From Bugulina stolonifera (taxonomy: Eukaryota; Bryozoa; Gymnolaemata; Cheilostomatida; Bugulidae): a stretch of DNA of 64,000 bases. Location of the stretch: positions 18,228,429-18,292,428 of the forward strand of contig OW285187.1 in the NCBI GenBank assembly GCA_935421135.1. Direction: 5' to 3'. Of the stretch, positions 45,865 to 57,232 are shown piece after piece. The translations under genes and the position numbers were made by a program. Each line of letters opens with the position of its first letter. The stretch's first letter is position 1. Under the pieces are notes generated by a model. It made no database searches. It was not told the origin of the DNA and saw nothing but the letters and a program-made list of their open reading frames with translations.

Positions 45865-47640
45865 TTACGTGCTAATTTTTCTCAGCTCTTCAGCTGGTTG
45901 GATGTTGGTAATCGGTCAGGTCCTCTGACCTCAGATATCCAGCACTCTCCTTAAAATCCTCGCAGATCCTAACAGGGCAGAAAATTATGCCCTGTCTATT
46001 TCCTTTCTTCCTATATCTAGTTTCGACAATTCCTCTTCTAAATTTGCTACTGCGCCCAGAGCTCCAACCGCAACAGGAACAACGTTCACGGAAGTCTTCC
46101 ACAGTTTCCTAATCTCTCTTGCAAGGTGTTGATACTTTTCCTGCTTTTCCTTTTCTTTCTCTCCAACTCTGCTATCACCAGGCACTGCAATGTCTATCAC
46201 CCGCACATGATCCATCTCTTTATCAACCGCCACTATGTCCGGCCTTCTTGCTTCTATAACATGGTCCGACTGTATTGTAAAATCCCAGAGCACTTTGACT
46301 TTGCTGTTTTCTATCACTTTCTCTGCTACATGATCATACCAGTTCTTCGTATGTGCCAGCTCAGACTTTTTACACATATTCCAGTGTATGTTTTGTGCAA
46401 CCTTGTCATGTCTTTTCCGATACTCGCACTGGGCGAGCTTACTGCACTCACTGAGAATGTGGAATATTGTTTCATCTTTTTCGTTGCACATCTGACATTT
46501 TGTTGTTCCTGCTTGCTTCTCGATGTTGACTTTTCTCCATCTTGTAGGTAACGCTTGATCCTGTGCTGCAGTTATGAGTCCTTCTGTCTCCTTCTTCATG
46601 TATCTATTTCTCACCCATCTATACTGTTTCTTTGTGTCATAGCTTTTCGTGAGTTTGGGGTATTGTCCATGTAGTGCTTTTTCTGTCTATTCTTTTTCGT
46701 GATATTGCCTAGTTTGAGTGAGATATTCATTTTTGCTTTGTTCTTTCATTAGTGACTTCAATAGTTTATTGTATCCTTTTTCTTCATCTTGGATGTAGTC
46801 TGACCGCCCATATTCCTCGGCTCGTATTGTTTCTTCTACAGATTTGAGTCCTCTACCACCCTCACCCCTTGCTAAGTATAGCCTTGCAACACTTGCTCTT
46901 GGATGTAACGCTCCATTCATTGTCATTATTTTCCTTGTCTTTCTGTCCATGATTTGTAGCTCATATTTGTTCCAGCCTAATATTCCACCAGTATATCTGA
47001 CTACAGCCACCGCCCACGTGTTAATGGCTTTGATCACATTCCCTCCATTTAGCTTTGACTCCAGTATTAGTTTGATTTTTCTTTTGTATTCCCTTGTGAC
47101 TATTTCTTTCATTTCCCTCATCTTGATATCATTGCTCTCTTGTATTCCTAAATATTTGTATCCATGCTCTCCTAGGTCTTTAATCACTTGCTCGTCAGGT
47201 AACCATATGCCATCATCCTCTGCCCTTTTCCCCGCTTCATAGTCAGCGTAGCACATTTCGACAATCCAAATCGCATTCTTATGTGTATATCCTAACCGTC
47301 TGCACTAGGGATTCAAGATCACTTTTTGTCTTTCCGAATAGCTTCAAATCATCCATATAAAGCAGGTGGTTGATCTTACCAGATTGACATCTGTTGAGAT
47401 TGTACCCCTGCTTAGCTTCTCTGAGTATCACAGACAGTGGGATCAGGCATACAACAAAATATAGTAGTGGTGATAAGGAATCTCCTTGGAAAATTCCTCT
47501 CTGTATATCTACAGTTGCCAAGTGCCGCCCTTTAGCTTCCAGAGTTGTCCTCCATTTACTCATGCTAGATTTCAACAGACTCCTCGTTCTCTCAGCCACC
47601 CCTACCATCTTCATTGTTTCCACATCATGTGAAGAAAAAA
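45865..47640 (-). pseudogene. 3' half of an R4/Dong-like non-LTR retrotransposon (RT + endonuclease)
   Basis: The reverse transcriptase segment has IFQGDSLSPLL and HLLYMDDLKLFGK (catalytic DD at YMDD). A frameshift and stop lie at 47,279-47,284. The next frame (47,271-46,687) is ended by an in-frame TAG and continues to 45,985 with a zinc finger (C-x2-C-x7-H-x4-C within CQMCNEKDETIFHILSEC) and a restriction-like endonuclease core (RRPDIVAVDK...VIDIAVPGD). This domain order is that of R2/R4-type elements; (TAA)n at the end points to Dong. It is 5'-truncated within RT at about 47,640 and dead. Confidence 0.85.
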
Positions 47641-47699
47641 TTCTTACCCCAACTGTAGTAGGTGGGAGAGTGGTAGGGCACCCCTTACCCCACACACAC

Positions 47700-48538
47700 T
47701 CCCACCCCCCTCCCATTCAGCCCAGCGCCAGAAAATTTTTAGGGTAGGCTATAACTATATCATAGGCAATTCATTGCTATGCACAGTTTCTGTATATTTT
47801 GCATTTTCATATATTTTTGTTGGTTTGTTCGTTTTTATGCAATTTAAGTGGGAGACAACTTCAAAGATTTTACGTTTTCGAAAACCTCACTTTTTTCTTT
47901 TCGTAGACATTCCAATCCGTGAGAAACCATGCCGATGTGTAACTGGGCACTATGTTATGCAATTATGTTAAAGAACTAGCCTGTGTAATAATATTGGCAC
48001 TACGGTAGAGACTGGTTGTGTGGTACATTGTATTATATATATTAGTAATGTTGATATAATGCTACATAGCATAAACAGCACATGGTACAGTACAGAGTGT
48101 CCACTGGCCAGTCCTGCAATTCCAATCTAGTAATTATTGTATTCGCCACCTACACCACACTTGCAGTGCACATTCACTACTTCCACCGTGTGTGCTTGCG
48201 ACTAAGTGCTGTGTAGTCTCATGTACACACAGCCTTGATGTTACCTGCATTGTGCATCCTCATAGCTAACCTTGATATAATTATTATGAGTGTTGCTAGT
48301 AGCACTGATGAAGTAAAAATGATAAATAGGTAGACAATATGAGACCTGTGTTCCATATTGGCTACACATTGTACAAAATTTTTATCCCCCACACTGACTT
48401 AGCAGAACTCAAGTCAAAGTCACAAGTCATGCATATGTCCAAGTCAAGTCACATTGATGTGCAGGTTGCAGCCAAGTCAAGTCAGCAATTTGACAAGTCC
48501 AGGTCAAGACAAATCTATGACTCGGACCCAGCTCAGTA
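47700..48538 (-). mobile_element. hAT-2 copy, partial
   Basis: On the minus strand it begins near 48,538 (ACTGAGCTGGGTCCGAGTCA) and follows the copy at 9,369 in order: AAGTC repeats, GATAAAAATTTTGTACAATG, CTACACAGCACTTAGTC, GGACTGGCC, then GCCCAGTTACACATCGGCATG. The outer far end with the second AAGTC array is missing. Confidence 0.7.
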
Positions 48539-49478
48539 AAATATAGCATGTCAACTTACAACTGAGCCTTCAATTTCATTATTCTGTGGTTGAGGCAGCT
48601 ATGTTGGGTGTTGCTCTAGAAGCTGAATCGGCTGCTGTAGTAAAAACGCCTAACCCACATCAATATTATAGAGACAACTGGACAGGTTTTGTTCATCAGA
48701 CTCTAACCTGCTGTTTACAGTAACACTTTCAAGGAATAAATGCACCTTTTGATGTTCTACTGCTGCCCTAAACCTGCCACAACTGCAATCAATGTTGGTT
48801 TTGCTTTGTTGCAAGTACATGTATGGTGTACTGAGTATATATTATGCAGTATCAATAATATTACAAGTATGTTACTGTAAGCTTGCTATGAAAGTGGGAG
48901 GAGACTTTGCTGTAGTTGAGATCGGTGAAGTGGAACAGGCACATGCCAGTGCGCGTATTATTATCATTCATAGTTAGCAATAGCCCAATGATGAAACGAC
49001 ATTAGCTTTGGGAAAACTTCTTACCCCAACTTCCGTTGGGGTCAAAATATGATTAATTTTTCTTACCCCAACGTCGTTGGGGACCGTTGGGGCTTCATAA
49101 CACCACTGATTGCACCCATCTACATGCATGTACTGTACCTGGTGTTACACAGGTGCCTGCTGCCACAGACTTCCACAGATTTTAAAAGAAAAAAAACTGA
49201 ATGAAACTAAAGCACTGTGCAGCATTATTATTGCTTATTGTAGCAGCAGCTACTCAATTACCTGACGTTTCAAATTGTTACACTTTAATAATTGCAAACA
49301 TAATATTTGTCATGTTCCATTATTTTTCATTCATGTAGACATGTATTCAAAATGATTTAGGAATAATATTCTACAGCTTCTCAGACGTATAATATGTTTC
49401 TGCTGATGTTCAATATAGGCGCATTATGTTGTAAGAAATTTTCTGTACATGTAGGGTTTTGGTAGGAAATCCACTTAC
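48539..49478 (-). other. RIM-like intron, unidentified
   Basis: A G-rich repeated phrase (CTTACCCCAAC..CGTTGGGG, 49,018-49,095) occurs twice in tandem. A plus-strand frame at 48,888-48,975 (MKVGGDFAVVEIGEVEQAHA) has no supporting context. Confidence 0.3.
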
Positions 49479-49629
49479 CTGGTAGTTTGATGACGAGGCA
49501 GTGTATAGGGTGGTTTGTCTAATCTAACTGTAACCTCAATTTCACCACTCCAATGTGAAATCATGTCTTGCACCAGCACATCTTTTTTGTTTCTCAAACA
49601 CACACCATTCCACTCCACAATCTCATCGC
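49479..49629 (-). CDS. RIMS: RIM-like exon: C-terminal half of PDZ domain
   Basis: Between acceptor CAATTGACAG and donor GTAAGTGG. Incoming phase 1 completes Gly with the 63.8-kb exon to read KIGDEIVEWNG. GDE-V-EWNG is the signature of RIM-type PDZ domains. IEVTVRLDKP is the last strand. It leaves in phase 2, matching the 37.8-kb exon. In RIM this PDZ domain binds ELKS and presynaptic calcium-channel C termini at release sites. Confidence 0.92.
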
Positions 49630-50101
49630 CTGTCAATTGTAAAAATAACAGGTCAAGTTTAGTAAAACACTGTTGTGAATGTGTGCATATGACCCCTGTT
49701 GCACCACAACCACTGACGGCTTAGACAATGCAACTTGAGGGCTACCTGGCCTTTGTATGAACTCTCATGCCTCAACAGCCACAAGCTTGTGTTTATCTCC
49801 TTCGCTAGTGATCAGTACCATTCCAGATTGATTAATGTAAGTATACACATAAGTATATTTAATAAAGATCCTCACCGCTTGAAAGTATAAAAATGACTTT
49901 GCTGAACAACAATGTGCTGCTACTCATAGAGGTGGAACGAGACTCGAGTCTCGGCTTGGATTGTGTCGCCTCAAAAGTCGTCTCGAGATGGCAATTACTG
50001 TTCGACACTTGGAAAATAATGTTTATTTATAACAAATTAATAATTATAATCTAATTCCTTGCTAATCAAACAAGTTACTCTTTGGAAGGAACATTAAGAC
50101 C

Positions 50102-50120
50102 GGGGGGGGGGGGGGGGGGG
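50102..50120 (+). repeat. G19 homopolymer
   Basis: Nineteen consecutive G at the junction between the hAT-1 left part and a gypsy remnant. Confidence 0.95.
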
Positions 50121-50126
50121 AGCACC

Positions 50127-50352
50127 ATGCAAAGACCAGAGATAGCGGAAAAAGATAGCCTGTTGAAGGCAAGACAAAAAAGAAATTTTGAGGAGACTAT
50201 ACGGGCCACCGTGCTCCAGGATTTATCACCAGGACGCAGAGTATAGATCCAAACAAATGGTCAAGGCGGTGCTGAAGGGGAGATAACAAAAGAACCCTAC
50301 TCATGCTTGGTACAGAGGGGTAACACGGCCGTAAGGAGAAACCGAAAGCACC
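50127..50352 (+). pseudogene. Ty3/gypsy integrase C-terminal remnant
   Basis: From MQRPEIAEKDSLLKARQKRN the frame runs to LSPGRRV, an in-frame TAG where family members have Trp, then IQTNGQGGAEGEITKEPYS and AVRRNRKH. The PG-RV-I...G-V...SY-V....RRNR-HL pattern is the end of the Ty3 integrase. It is cut at 50,353 by a TTAA-MITE. Confidence 0.7.
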
Positions 50353-51091
50353 TTAAAGGTGGACTGTACGGAAAGTTTCAGAATTATTTTCACCCAACTA
50401 ACTATGTTAGTATCACTTGATACCTCTACAAACATATCTAAACTGTTTTAGTAGTAGCTAATAGATGCTAAACTGCAAACAAGTAGCCCTAAAATTTCTA
50501 AAACAACCATAGTGATGTCAGCATCAGGAGTTATCTCCACCTAGCTTTATACCAATTTTCAAAACTTCTTCTTTCATTATCTCAACTCTGACACGCTATA
50601 TAGAAGCAATATTGAGTTCTCACAACTGTTTTATAAGAAATACGGTGCTCATTCAATAAAACAGATACTAGCAATAATAATAAGTACACCAATCTAATAA
50701 GTAGGAATGTTATTCATGAGATAAACAAGTATCCTATATTGACCAATCAAATTGCAAACTCAAGTCATTTGATAATTTTTCGCAACAAATTGTGTTTTTT
50801 TTTGACTAGGAATATTAACTAGCATTTGTTCCACAAACCCATTTTTTAGTTTTGTGATATTCCTAGTACAACAAGGATAAAAACTCAATTAAAATTTCCT
50901 GTTTATAATAACATAATGAGTGGTCTGACATTCACTCCCCGCAATGATGTAATTCACTAGTTTAACAGAGCTGAGTACCATGATGACTTCATGTATCCCA
51001 GCTGGTATTGTGCTAACTGGTTCAGCTGCTACTACTTTCCAATGGTGTATTCAACTCAAAACGTCAACTTTTCAGTACAGTCCATCTTTAA
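50353..51091. mobile_element. TTAA-flanked MITE, 739 bp
   Basis: TTAAAGGTGGACTGTA at the left, TACAGTCCATCTTTAA at the right, TTAA at both edges. It is closely related along its length to 35,142-35,909 and inserted in the integrase remnant. Confidence 0.88.
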
Positions 51092-52070
51092 AGGTATTCG
51101 TCACTGCACCTGGTTTGCCCATGGGCAGAATTGATTACTATTTTGACCCCTCAAATTCAGGCTGCCAAACATTAACAAGCAATAAAATTTACAGTTAGCT
51201 GCTCAATGGTATTATATATGTAAAGAAGAAACATCTACCGTACAACAAAACTAAACCACCTACTTGTTGTTTTGTAAATTACAAATCACATAAGAAACTG
51301 TTAGAGCAATGATTCAGGGATTTGATGACATGTTTATTTTGTGGCATTCTTTAGGTTTTAAACCTGACAGTTCAATTATTACTTTGAAATGTTGAAAATC
51401 TCCACTGCTGCTATTACATGTATTTACATGACTGTGATATTCATACTTTCTTGGGCACACCATGGTACTGGAACATGTCATGTAATTATTGTATAGATTA
51501 CTTGTATAATATTACATGTACATTTACATTGTATATGCAGATAATAATTTCTTGTTATCAAGTGCATGTAAAAATATCCAGTTTAATCCTATGAGGAAAT
51601 TACTGGAGGCTAGCTGGAGAACTTGGGGGAATAATATGCAGTCTACAAGTAACATGCATATACATATACATGTACATAAAGAACATACATGCATACACAT
51701 ATCCATGCCCAAGTTCTGCAGCTGGAATCCAGGCTAACAATGGGTATACATGTAGATTAACCAAATCTACAATTTGTAGGTATTTTGCCTACATGTAGGT
51801 ACAATCATGTATATGCTTATTTATAGCCTATCTACACAATTATTACATAACACACTCCAGGTTTGCTCAAGAAAGTATGTTGACATCATAGTAATGGAAA
51901 TAATGGCAGCACATTGGAGATTGTCAACACTTCAAAATAATAATTGGACAATGTGGAGGTATTGAAACTGCTGCATTTCAATAATGTCTTGTGTTAGAGT
52001 TATATCACTATATCCTATATAATTCATGCGAAATAGGCAGGTAGATTTATCATTTGCCCATGTATTATAG
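51092..52070. other. Unidentified, AT-rich
   Basis: Contains many ACATGTA repeats (51,500-51,830). No element end or gene feature recognised before the acceptor at 52,069. Confidence 0.3.
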
Positions 52071-52189
52071 TGAGTGAAGTTGTTGGCACTGACCCTACTG
52101 GAAAAGTCATCACTTTTGTGACCACAACTGATAACACCAAGTGCTTATTGGTTACACCAGCTCCTGCCAAGGCTCATATTGTAAAGTAA
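52071..52189 (+). CDS. Possible terminal exon or gene relic, unidentified
   Basis: The acceptor TATTATAG precedes a frame reading SEVVGTDPTGKVITFVTTTD, then NTKCLLVTPAPAKAHIVK and a TAA at 52,187. AATAAA follows only 25 bp later (52,214-52,219). Codon composition looks real and the signal order fits a 3' end, yet it lies inside a mass of insertions. No family recognised. It could be the tail of an element's own gene. Confidence 0.4.
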
Positions 52190-52380
52190 TTAGCATAGCC
52201 TCATTGTCTGGCAAATAAAATTGAAAGAAAACTGTCAATATTGAGAAAGGGGTTATTGCAAGCCAAATACTATCTACAGGGCTAGAAATTTCAGTTTCTG
52301 AGCTATCTTATGATATATTATTCATAACTGGTGGATCATTTGTACAATAACTAATAGTGAAAATAGCCTTATGATGCACG

Positions 52381-52575
52381 ATGCCTACCGATACTAACAG
52401 TTACGACTGGGGAAATAGCCTGATGAATGCCTTTAAGGCACTCCCAACACAAGAAAATGTCAGTGATAAGCCTGAGAACCCTTCAGACAACCACCCAGAG
52501 CTGGTCTCCAAATCAACAAGAAGTGGCCGAGTTATTAAACCCAATACTAAATACCAGGATTTTGTCAAGTATTAG
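52381..52575 (+). pseudogene. Retrotransposon polyprotein C-terminal remnant
   Basis: The frame ends TRSGRVIKPNTKYQDFVKY and a stop. R-SGR-IKP--+Y-D--- is the common tail of LTR-element polyproteins. It precedes an LTR-B copy by 57 bp, but that LTR has its own flanking duplication, so the link is unproven. Confidence 0.5.
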
Positions 52576-52632
52576 ATAATAGTTTAACTATAAATTATGT
52601 AGGATTCCATTTACTATACATGTAAATAATAT

Positions 52633-53391
52633 TGTGGTGTTCTCAGCTCACTATTGCATGCAGACTCTCATAACTGCAGGACAATAATCCAATTACTCTC
52701 TTGCCTACTGAATGTGTACACAGCAATTATAACTTGCCTAAGCTTGCCTATAATTGTTATTGTCTCTATTATTATCCAATCATGTAAAGCTTACTATTAG
52801 CATTATTATTTACTAAGTCTTTTTGCCTGTTGGAAATTATGGCAGATGTGTCAGAACATGGTAGTTTTCATATGTTATATCTTTTGCATGATTGTAAGCA
52901 TTTTTAGTAACGGCCGACCCTTTTTAGGTCGGACCTCAGCCTTTTTCCCGCCATATTGTTGCCTAATATCCATGGCCGATACTATATCGCACCACCTGAC
53001 ACTGTATTGAGTTTTTTACCGGAACTTCCACCGGATACTGATTTAGTGTATAAGCAAGTACATTTTCTTATGCTATTCAGTTGAAGCAAGGTTTCAATAA
53101 AGTCACATCTCTCAACTCAACTCTACAGAGTCTTACTCTTGCAGGTAGGCAGTTCCAGCCTTGGTCCCCTTAGACCATTAGCCCAAACTCGTCCTCATAC
53201 TCGTTTAAGACACTTTCAACACTCTCTCATGAGTATAAACATCGGGCTTATGCCTCAGATTCAACACTAAGAGCTGCACAACTGTTCACTCTTTATGTAA
53301 TGCTGGAAGTACAACTTGATAGACTACTCTCAAGCACTTCCCACACCCGTGCCCCTATCAACACTCGTGGGTCTTAGCTGAAGACATTACA
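52633..53391 (+). mobile_element. Solo LTR, family B
   Basis: It starts TGTGGTGTTCTC and ends GACATTACA, flanked by ATAT on both sides (52,629-52,632 and 53,392-53,395). CAATAAAGTCACATC at 53,095 supplies the poly(A) signal. There is no primer site after it, so it is not simply a 5' LTR of the ORF that follows. Confidence 0.82.
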
Positions 53392-53416
53392 ATATAACCA
53401 AATATTTTTGTTACAG

Positions 53417-54329
53417 ATGGCAGAGAGCACCATCATCATCGGTAGCTCGATTGTGAGGAACTGGAGGACAGAGGAAGACTCCATCCAAGTGATGTGCCTT
53501 CCAGGAGCTAGCCTCCGTGACAAGCCTCCGTGACACTGTAAGCCACTCCAGGAGCCAACGTTTTGCGGGAGATCTGTTAATGATCCAGTTTAGGATCCCA
53601 GATTTACACCATCAGGGCGATACAGCCATAGACCCGGAGAAACTGAAAACTTACAAAAGAAGGCTTGAGGAGGTCAAGACTGTGTTAGAACCCCCAGTGG
53701 TAATCTTACCAATTTACCCAATGACGGGGGCATCCCAAGAAATATGTAAGGTTTATGCGGACCTCAACTACCTAATCCGATCCCTTAATCAGGAGGACAC
53801 ACCCAATACAGTGTCTAGGATTTTTCATAGAGATTCTTTAGGAAGTTATAAGATAGATGCGTCAAGGCGAAGGAACGGAATATACCCTACAGATAGCGAG
53901 GGTAGACGCATCTATAGGAGACTCCTCGACTATCCAAAGGACAACGGTGATACTGTTAGAAGAGGGAATACCCTTTGCCACCATAGGAAAAGGAGAACCT
54001 CTCAAAGTCCACTAGAGTTTCAACCCCTCCAGAAAATCCAAAGAACCATCTCCAATATGGCACCAAGAGCTTCTATGCCAAGCCGGAGGTACCAACACCA
54101 TCATCCTCCAATACCGCCACTATCAATACCTCTAAACGGATCGAGCAGATCCTTGCCAAGAGAGATCACAGATTACGACTCTTGAAAGACTTTGCTGAAA
54201 GAAAAGAAAAGGAAATAGAGGATGAGTGTGTGAAGGCTATGAAAGAAGCTCTAGGGGAAGAACACGACAAACGAAGAACAGTCAGTCTTGAAGAAGAGTT
54301 CAAAATAGTGGATGAAAGGGTACCCTAAA
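53417..54329 (+). pseudogene. SGNH-hydrolase-like, coiled-coil ORF of a retroelement, frameshifted
   Basis: ATG at 53,417 opens MAESTIIIGSSIVRNW (block I, Gly-x-Ser at the GDS position) and CLPGASLRD. A 13-bp tandem duplication (GCCTCCGTGACAA unit, 53,511-53,535) shifts the frame. The next frame continues from 53,517 to RDSLGSYKIDASRRRNGIYP and TDSEGRRIYRRLL, where SGNH proteins have their DxxH block (the His is Tyr here). A second shift near 53,950-54,100 leads to a charged helical tail (LRLLKDFAERKEKEIEDECV) ending at 54,329. SGNH domains occur in gag-like proteins of some retroelements, including Ngaro/DIRS and CR1. Not intact. Confidence 0.65.
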
Positions 54330-54575
54330 GGTCTCATTAAGCCCATAAAGCTATGCTATGACAAATACCTATACCTTTGCATATAACATAACAATACTAG
54401 CAATAACATAACAATACTACGTCAATTACCCGTACCATTGTGTATAACCAGTGTAAGAGAAGACAGTCTTGAAGAAGCATTCAAGATATTAGAAAAATGG
54501 GGACCTTGCCGGTCCCATTAAACTTCAATAGCAATTCTATAACAACTACCCATACCTCTGTGTATAACAGACATG
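54280..54575 (+). repeat. Diverged tandem duplication, ~185-bp units
   Basis: AGTCTTGAAGAAGAGTTCAA..GGTCTCATTAA..CCTATACCTTTGCATATAAC and AGTCTTGAAGAAGCATTCAA..GGTCCCATTAA..CCATACCTCTGTGTATAAC follow one another. The first unit contains the end of the SGNH-like frame. Confidence 0.75.
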
Positions 54576-55338
54576 CCAATTAATACTTACATATGCTTGC
54601 TCCCATAGCCATACTATCATAGTATATACTATAATTACATCTCTGCATATGGAAGTAGTTTTATCATACTATGAGACGTAAATGATAATGCCATAAATTA
54701 TCTCAGTATATATTTATTAGAACAAAAGAAGTAGGAGTTGTAGTGTAGGAACACAAGAATGACCTCGCGGAGGGGTACAACAGAAGGAGACCTACTGCGG
54801 GGATTGACAATGAGAGAGTAGGCTAGACTAGACGTGGAAACGACAAAAAGACCTATTGCTAGTTGCACTATTGTACCCATGTACATTTTCATGTGCAATG
54901 CAGTTCATAGTCTTCTGTACATGTACATCTTTTATTGAAATGCATAATGATGTAATACAAAGAATATAAAATATAAATAATTTACAGAGTAGCAATTGAA
55001 ACTATTATAATTCTAATGTGGAAATATAATTATGAAAGTTAGCAAATTTTTTAGAAAAATTCCCTTGAATTCTAAAACCCAGTCTCGCCTTGTCTCGAAT
55101 TTTTGAGAAGTACAATTGTAGTGTCTTGAATCTTGTCGCGAATCCAAAAATGCGGTCTCGTTCCACCTCAAGCTACTTATATACAATATTCCCACATTTT
55201 AGCAGAAGGCTGTTTGTTTACAATAATGATCAGGTCGCTTACATTAACAACTAGGCCATTGGTATTATCAATAAGGCCGTTCATATCATAGCGGCCCACA
55301 ATACTAATATTACATGTATAATTAACTGTAGACAATAT

Positions 55339-56031
55339 TGTGATGGTCACACGCAGCCTCCCGACTACATAACACTGACTAATTATACTCACCCTTGCAT
55401 TATACCTGTTTTGTATCCATGCCTGTGTAGTTGAATGTTATCTGTATACCATTTATATGCATCACTGAGTCATTATACCCTTTTTATACCCATGTAAAGA
55501 GGCTCGACCTCTCAGAAATACTTGATATTAATTTTGCATATGATCTAGATGATTTTAAGCATCTTTTGTCAAACCCGACCTATTTTGGGTCGGCCCTCGG
55601 GCTTCCGGCCGCCATATTGCTGTACAATTTCCGGACGACCCTACGTCGTCTTTCTACGACACTATGTCGGCCTTTTTACCGGAACTTCCTCCGGAAGTTC
55701 TATTACTATATAAAGGGCATTGTTTTCATGTTTGTTGTCTCAGTTCATGGTTGGATCTCAATAAAGACACTTCTATACTTATACATAGAGACTTTCACTT
55801 CGTAGATAGGTCATTCTAGTTGTTAAGATCCTCGACCTTGCAACACGAACTGCCTACTATACCAAAAAAGCATTGACTCAGGACCAAATGGGTCGTCTTT
55901 GGTAGTTCTTGGACTACTAGTACCTGTTAATCTTTCATTTAATGAGAAGGCCTAGCACCACTCATAGGCATTTCATTTTGGACTCGGGAGTCGTCTCAGG
56001 ACAACAGTACCAAAACCCAAAAACCATTACA
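55339..56031 (+). mobile_element. Solo LTR, family A
   Basis: TGTGATGG...CCATTACA, flanked by ATAT on both sides (55,335-55,338; 56,032-56,035). It has TATATAAAGGGC near 55,709 and CAATAAAGACAC near 55,760. Confidence 0.9.
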
Positions 56032-56683
56032 ATATTACACAATAATATGCTAAGGATTATAAATATAATCAATTACACACATGGCAATTGTAGTCATTAG
56101 TGATTAATAAGATGAAGGTCCATTGTCTATTGGCTGAGCACTAACATAGCCTGGAGCCATGTCCACAACAATACTAACTACTGACAATCCAAGATTTCCT
56201 AAGCCTACTGCATGCTGTAAAATACGTTTTGTGCAATTCTTATGTTATTCATATATATATATATACATGTACATGTAATATGTGTATATAAACCACAAAC
56301 TGAAGCATATTTTTATGCAACTTCTATTAGAGTTCTCTTCCCTTTAAATCAGTGTGTGCAATAGCATGTTACATATACAAATGTATAATAATAACGTGTG
56401 TCGTTAGTTTACAACTATAAGCTGTTGTTTTTATTTTTATTGGCCGTCATTTGTTACCTAAAAATTTAGTTGTTATAATCAAAGGCCCTCACCATAAAAT
56501 TTTACTCAATGGAAAACTTTATGCACCATTCCCACTGCAGGTTAGCCAGTGCATCAAATTTAGTCAAACTTGATATTAATTCACACCTAGAATTGGGTGA
56601 ACTAACCTTCAAGGTTTTGCTTGTTGAACTAGTTGACCCCATCGCTGACTGAGGCATGCCACTATATAATATACAGTATATCA
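56032..56683 (-). other. RIM-like intron, nothing identified
   Basis: Between two solo LTRs. No recognisable element or exon. Confidence 0.35.
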
Positions 56684-57224
56684 TGTGGTTAGCCAGTCAC
56701 TGTCACTCATCGCTTGTAGCTAGCTACAAGCTCACGCATTTTGCTGTACAAGTCAGTTGTTGATTGCGCTCTAATAAAGCAACAGCTCCTAGCTCAACCT
56801 ACAGAGTCTTACTCTTGCAGGCAGGCAGCTCCAGCACTGGTCTTTTAGACCTCAGCGCCTGAGCTCATCCTCATACTCGTTTAAGTACTCTTTCTACACT
56901 CCTTACGAGTTCTACATCATCGGACCTTAGCCGATCCCGGATTCTTAAATGAATCTAGAATCGGGTCTAGCTTCCTACATCAGCACAACTCCTTTCTACA
57001 CTCCTTTGGAGTATAAACTACAGGACCTACGTCGACCCTGGACTCTTCAATGAGTCTCAGCATCGGCCTACATTCTCACCAATAATCACAAGAGCTTAAC
57101 TTAACTGTTCACTCTTTATGTAATGTGTGGAAGTTACCTTGGCAGCCCACTACCAACTACCAAGCGCTTCCCGCACCCGTGCTACATCGGCACTTGTGCG
57201 TAAACCATACACTAAAACATTACA
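56684..57224 (+). mobile_element. LTR, family B (shorter variant)
   Basis: It starts TGTGGTTAGCC and ends AAACATTACA. It shares CTACAGAGTCTTACTCTTGC and TGTTCACTCTTTATGTAATG with 52,633-53,391. ATAT follows it; the left flank has ATAT two bases away, so the duplication is doubtful. CTAATAAAGCAAC near 56,772 resembles a poly(A) signal. Confidence 0.75.
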
Positions 57225-57232
57225 ATATATAG

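Larger units (their letters stand above)
49927..55171 (+). mobile_element. hAT-1 copy split by 4.8 kb of other insertions
   Basis: The left part (49,927-~50,085, TAGAGGTGGAACGAGACTCG) and right part (~54,857-55,171, ending GTCTCGTTCCACCTCAA) match the family ends. The flanks GCTACTCA (49,919-49,926) and GCTACTTA (55,172-55,179) agree at 7 of 8, so they belong to one insertion. About 300 bp of the middle is missing and replaced by retroelement remnants, a MITE and an LTR. Confidence 0.75.

Noticed and set aside
52633..53416. LTR-B at 52.6 kb as the 5' LTR of the SGNH-like ORF
   Set aside because: No primer binding site follows the LTR, and it has its own ATAT duplication, so it is better read as a solo LTR.
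50102..55171. Autonomous hAT element because the hAT-1 ends are 5.2 kb apart
   Set aside because: The interior consists of retroelement pieces, a MITE and an LTR, and about 300 bp of the hAT-1 core is missing; no hAT transposase.
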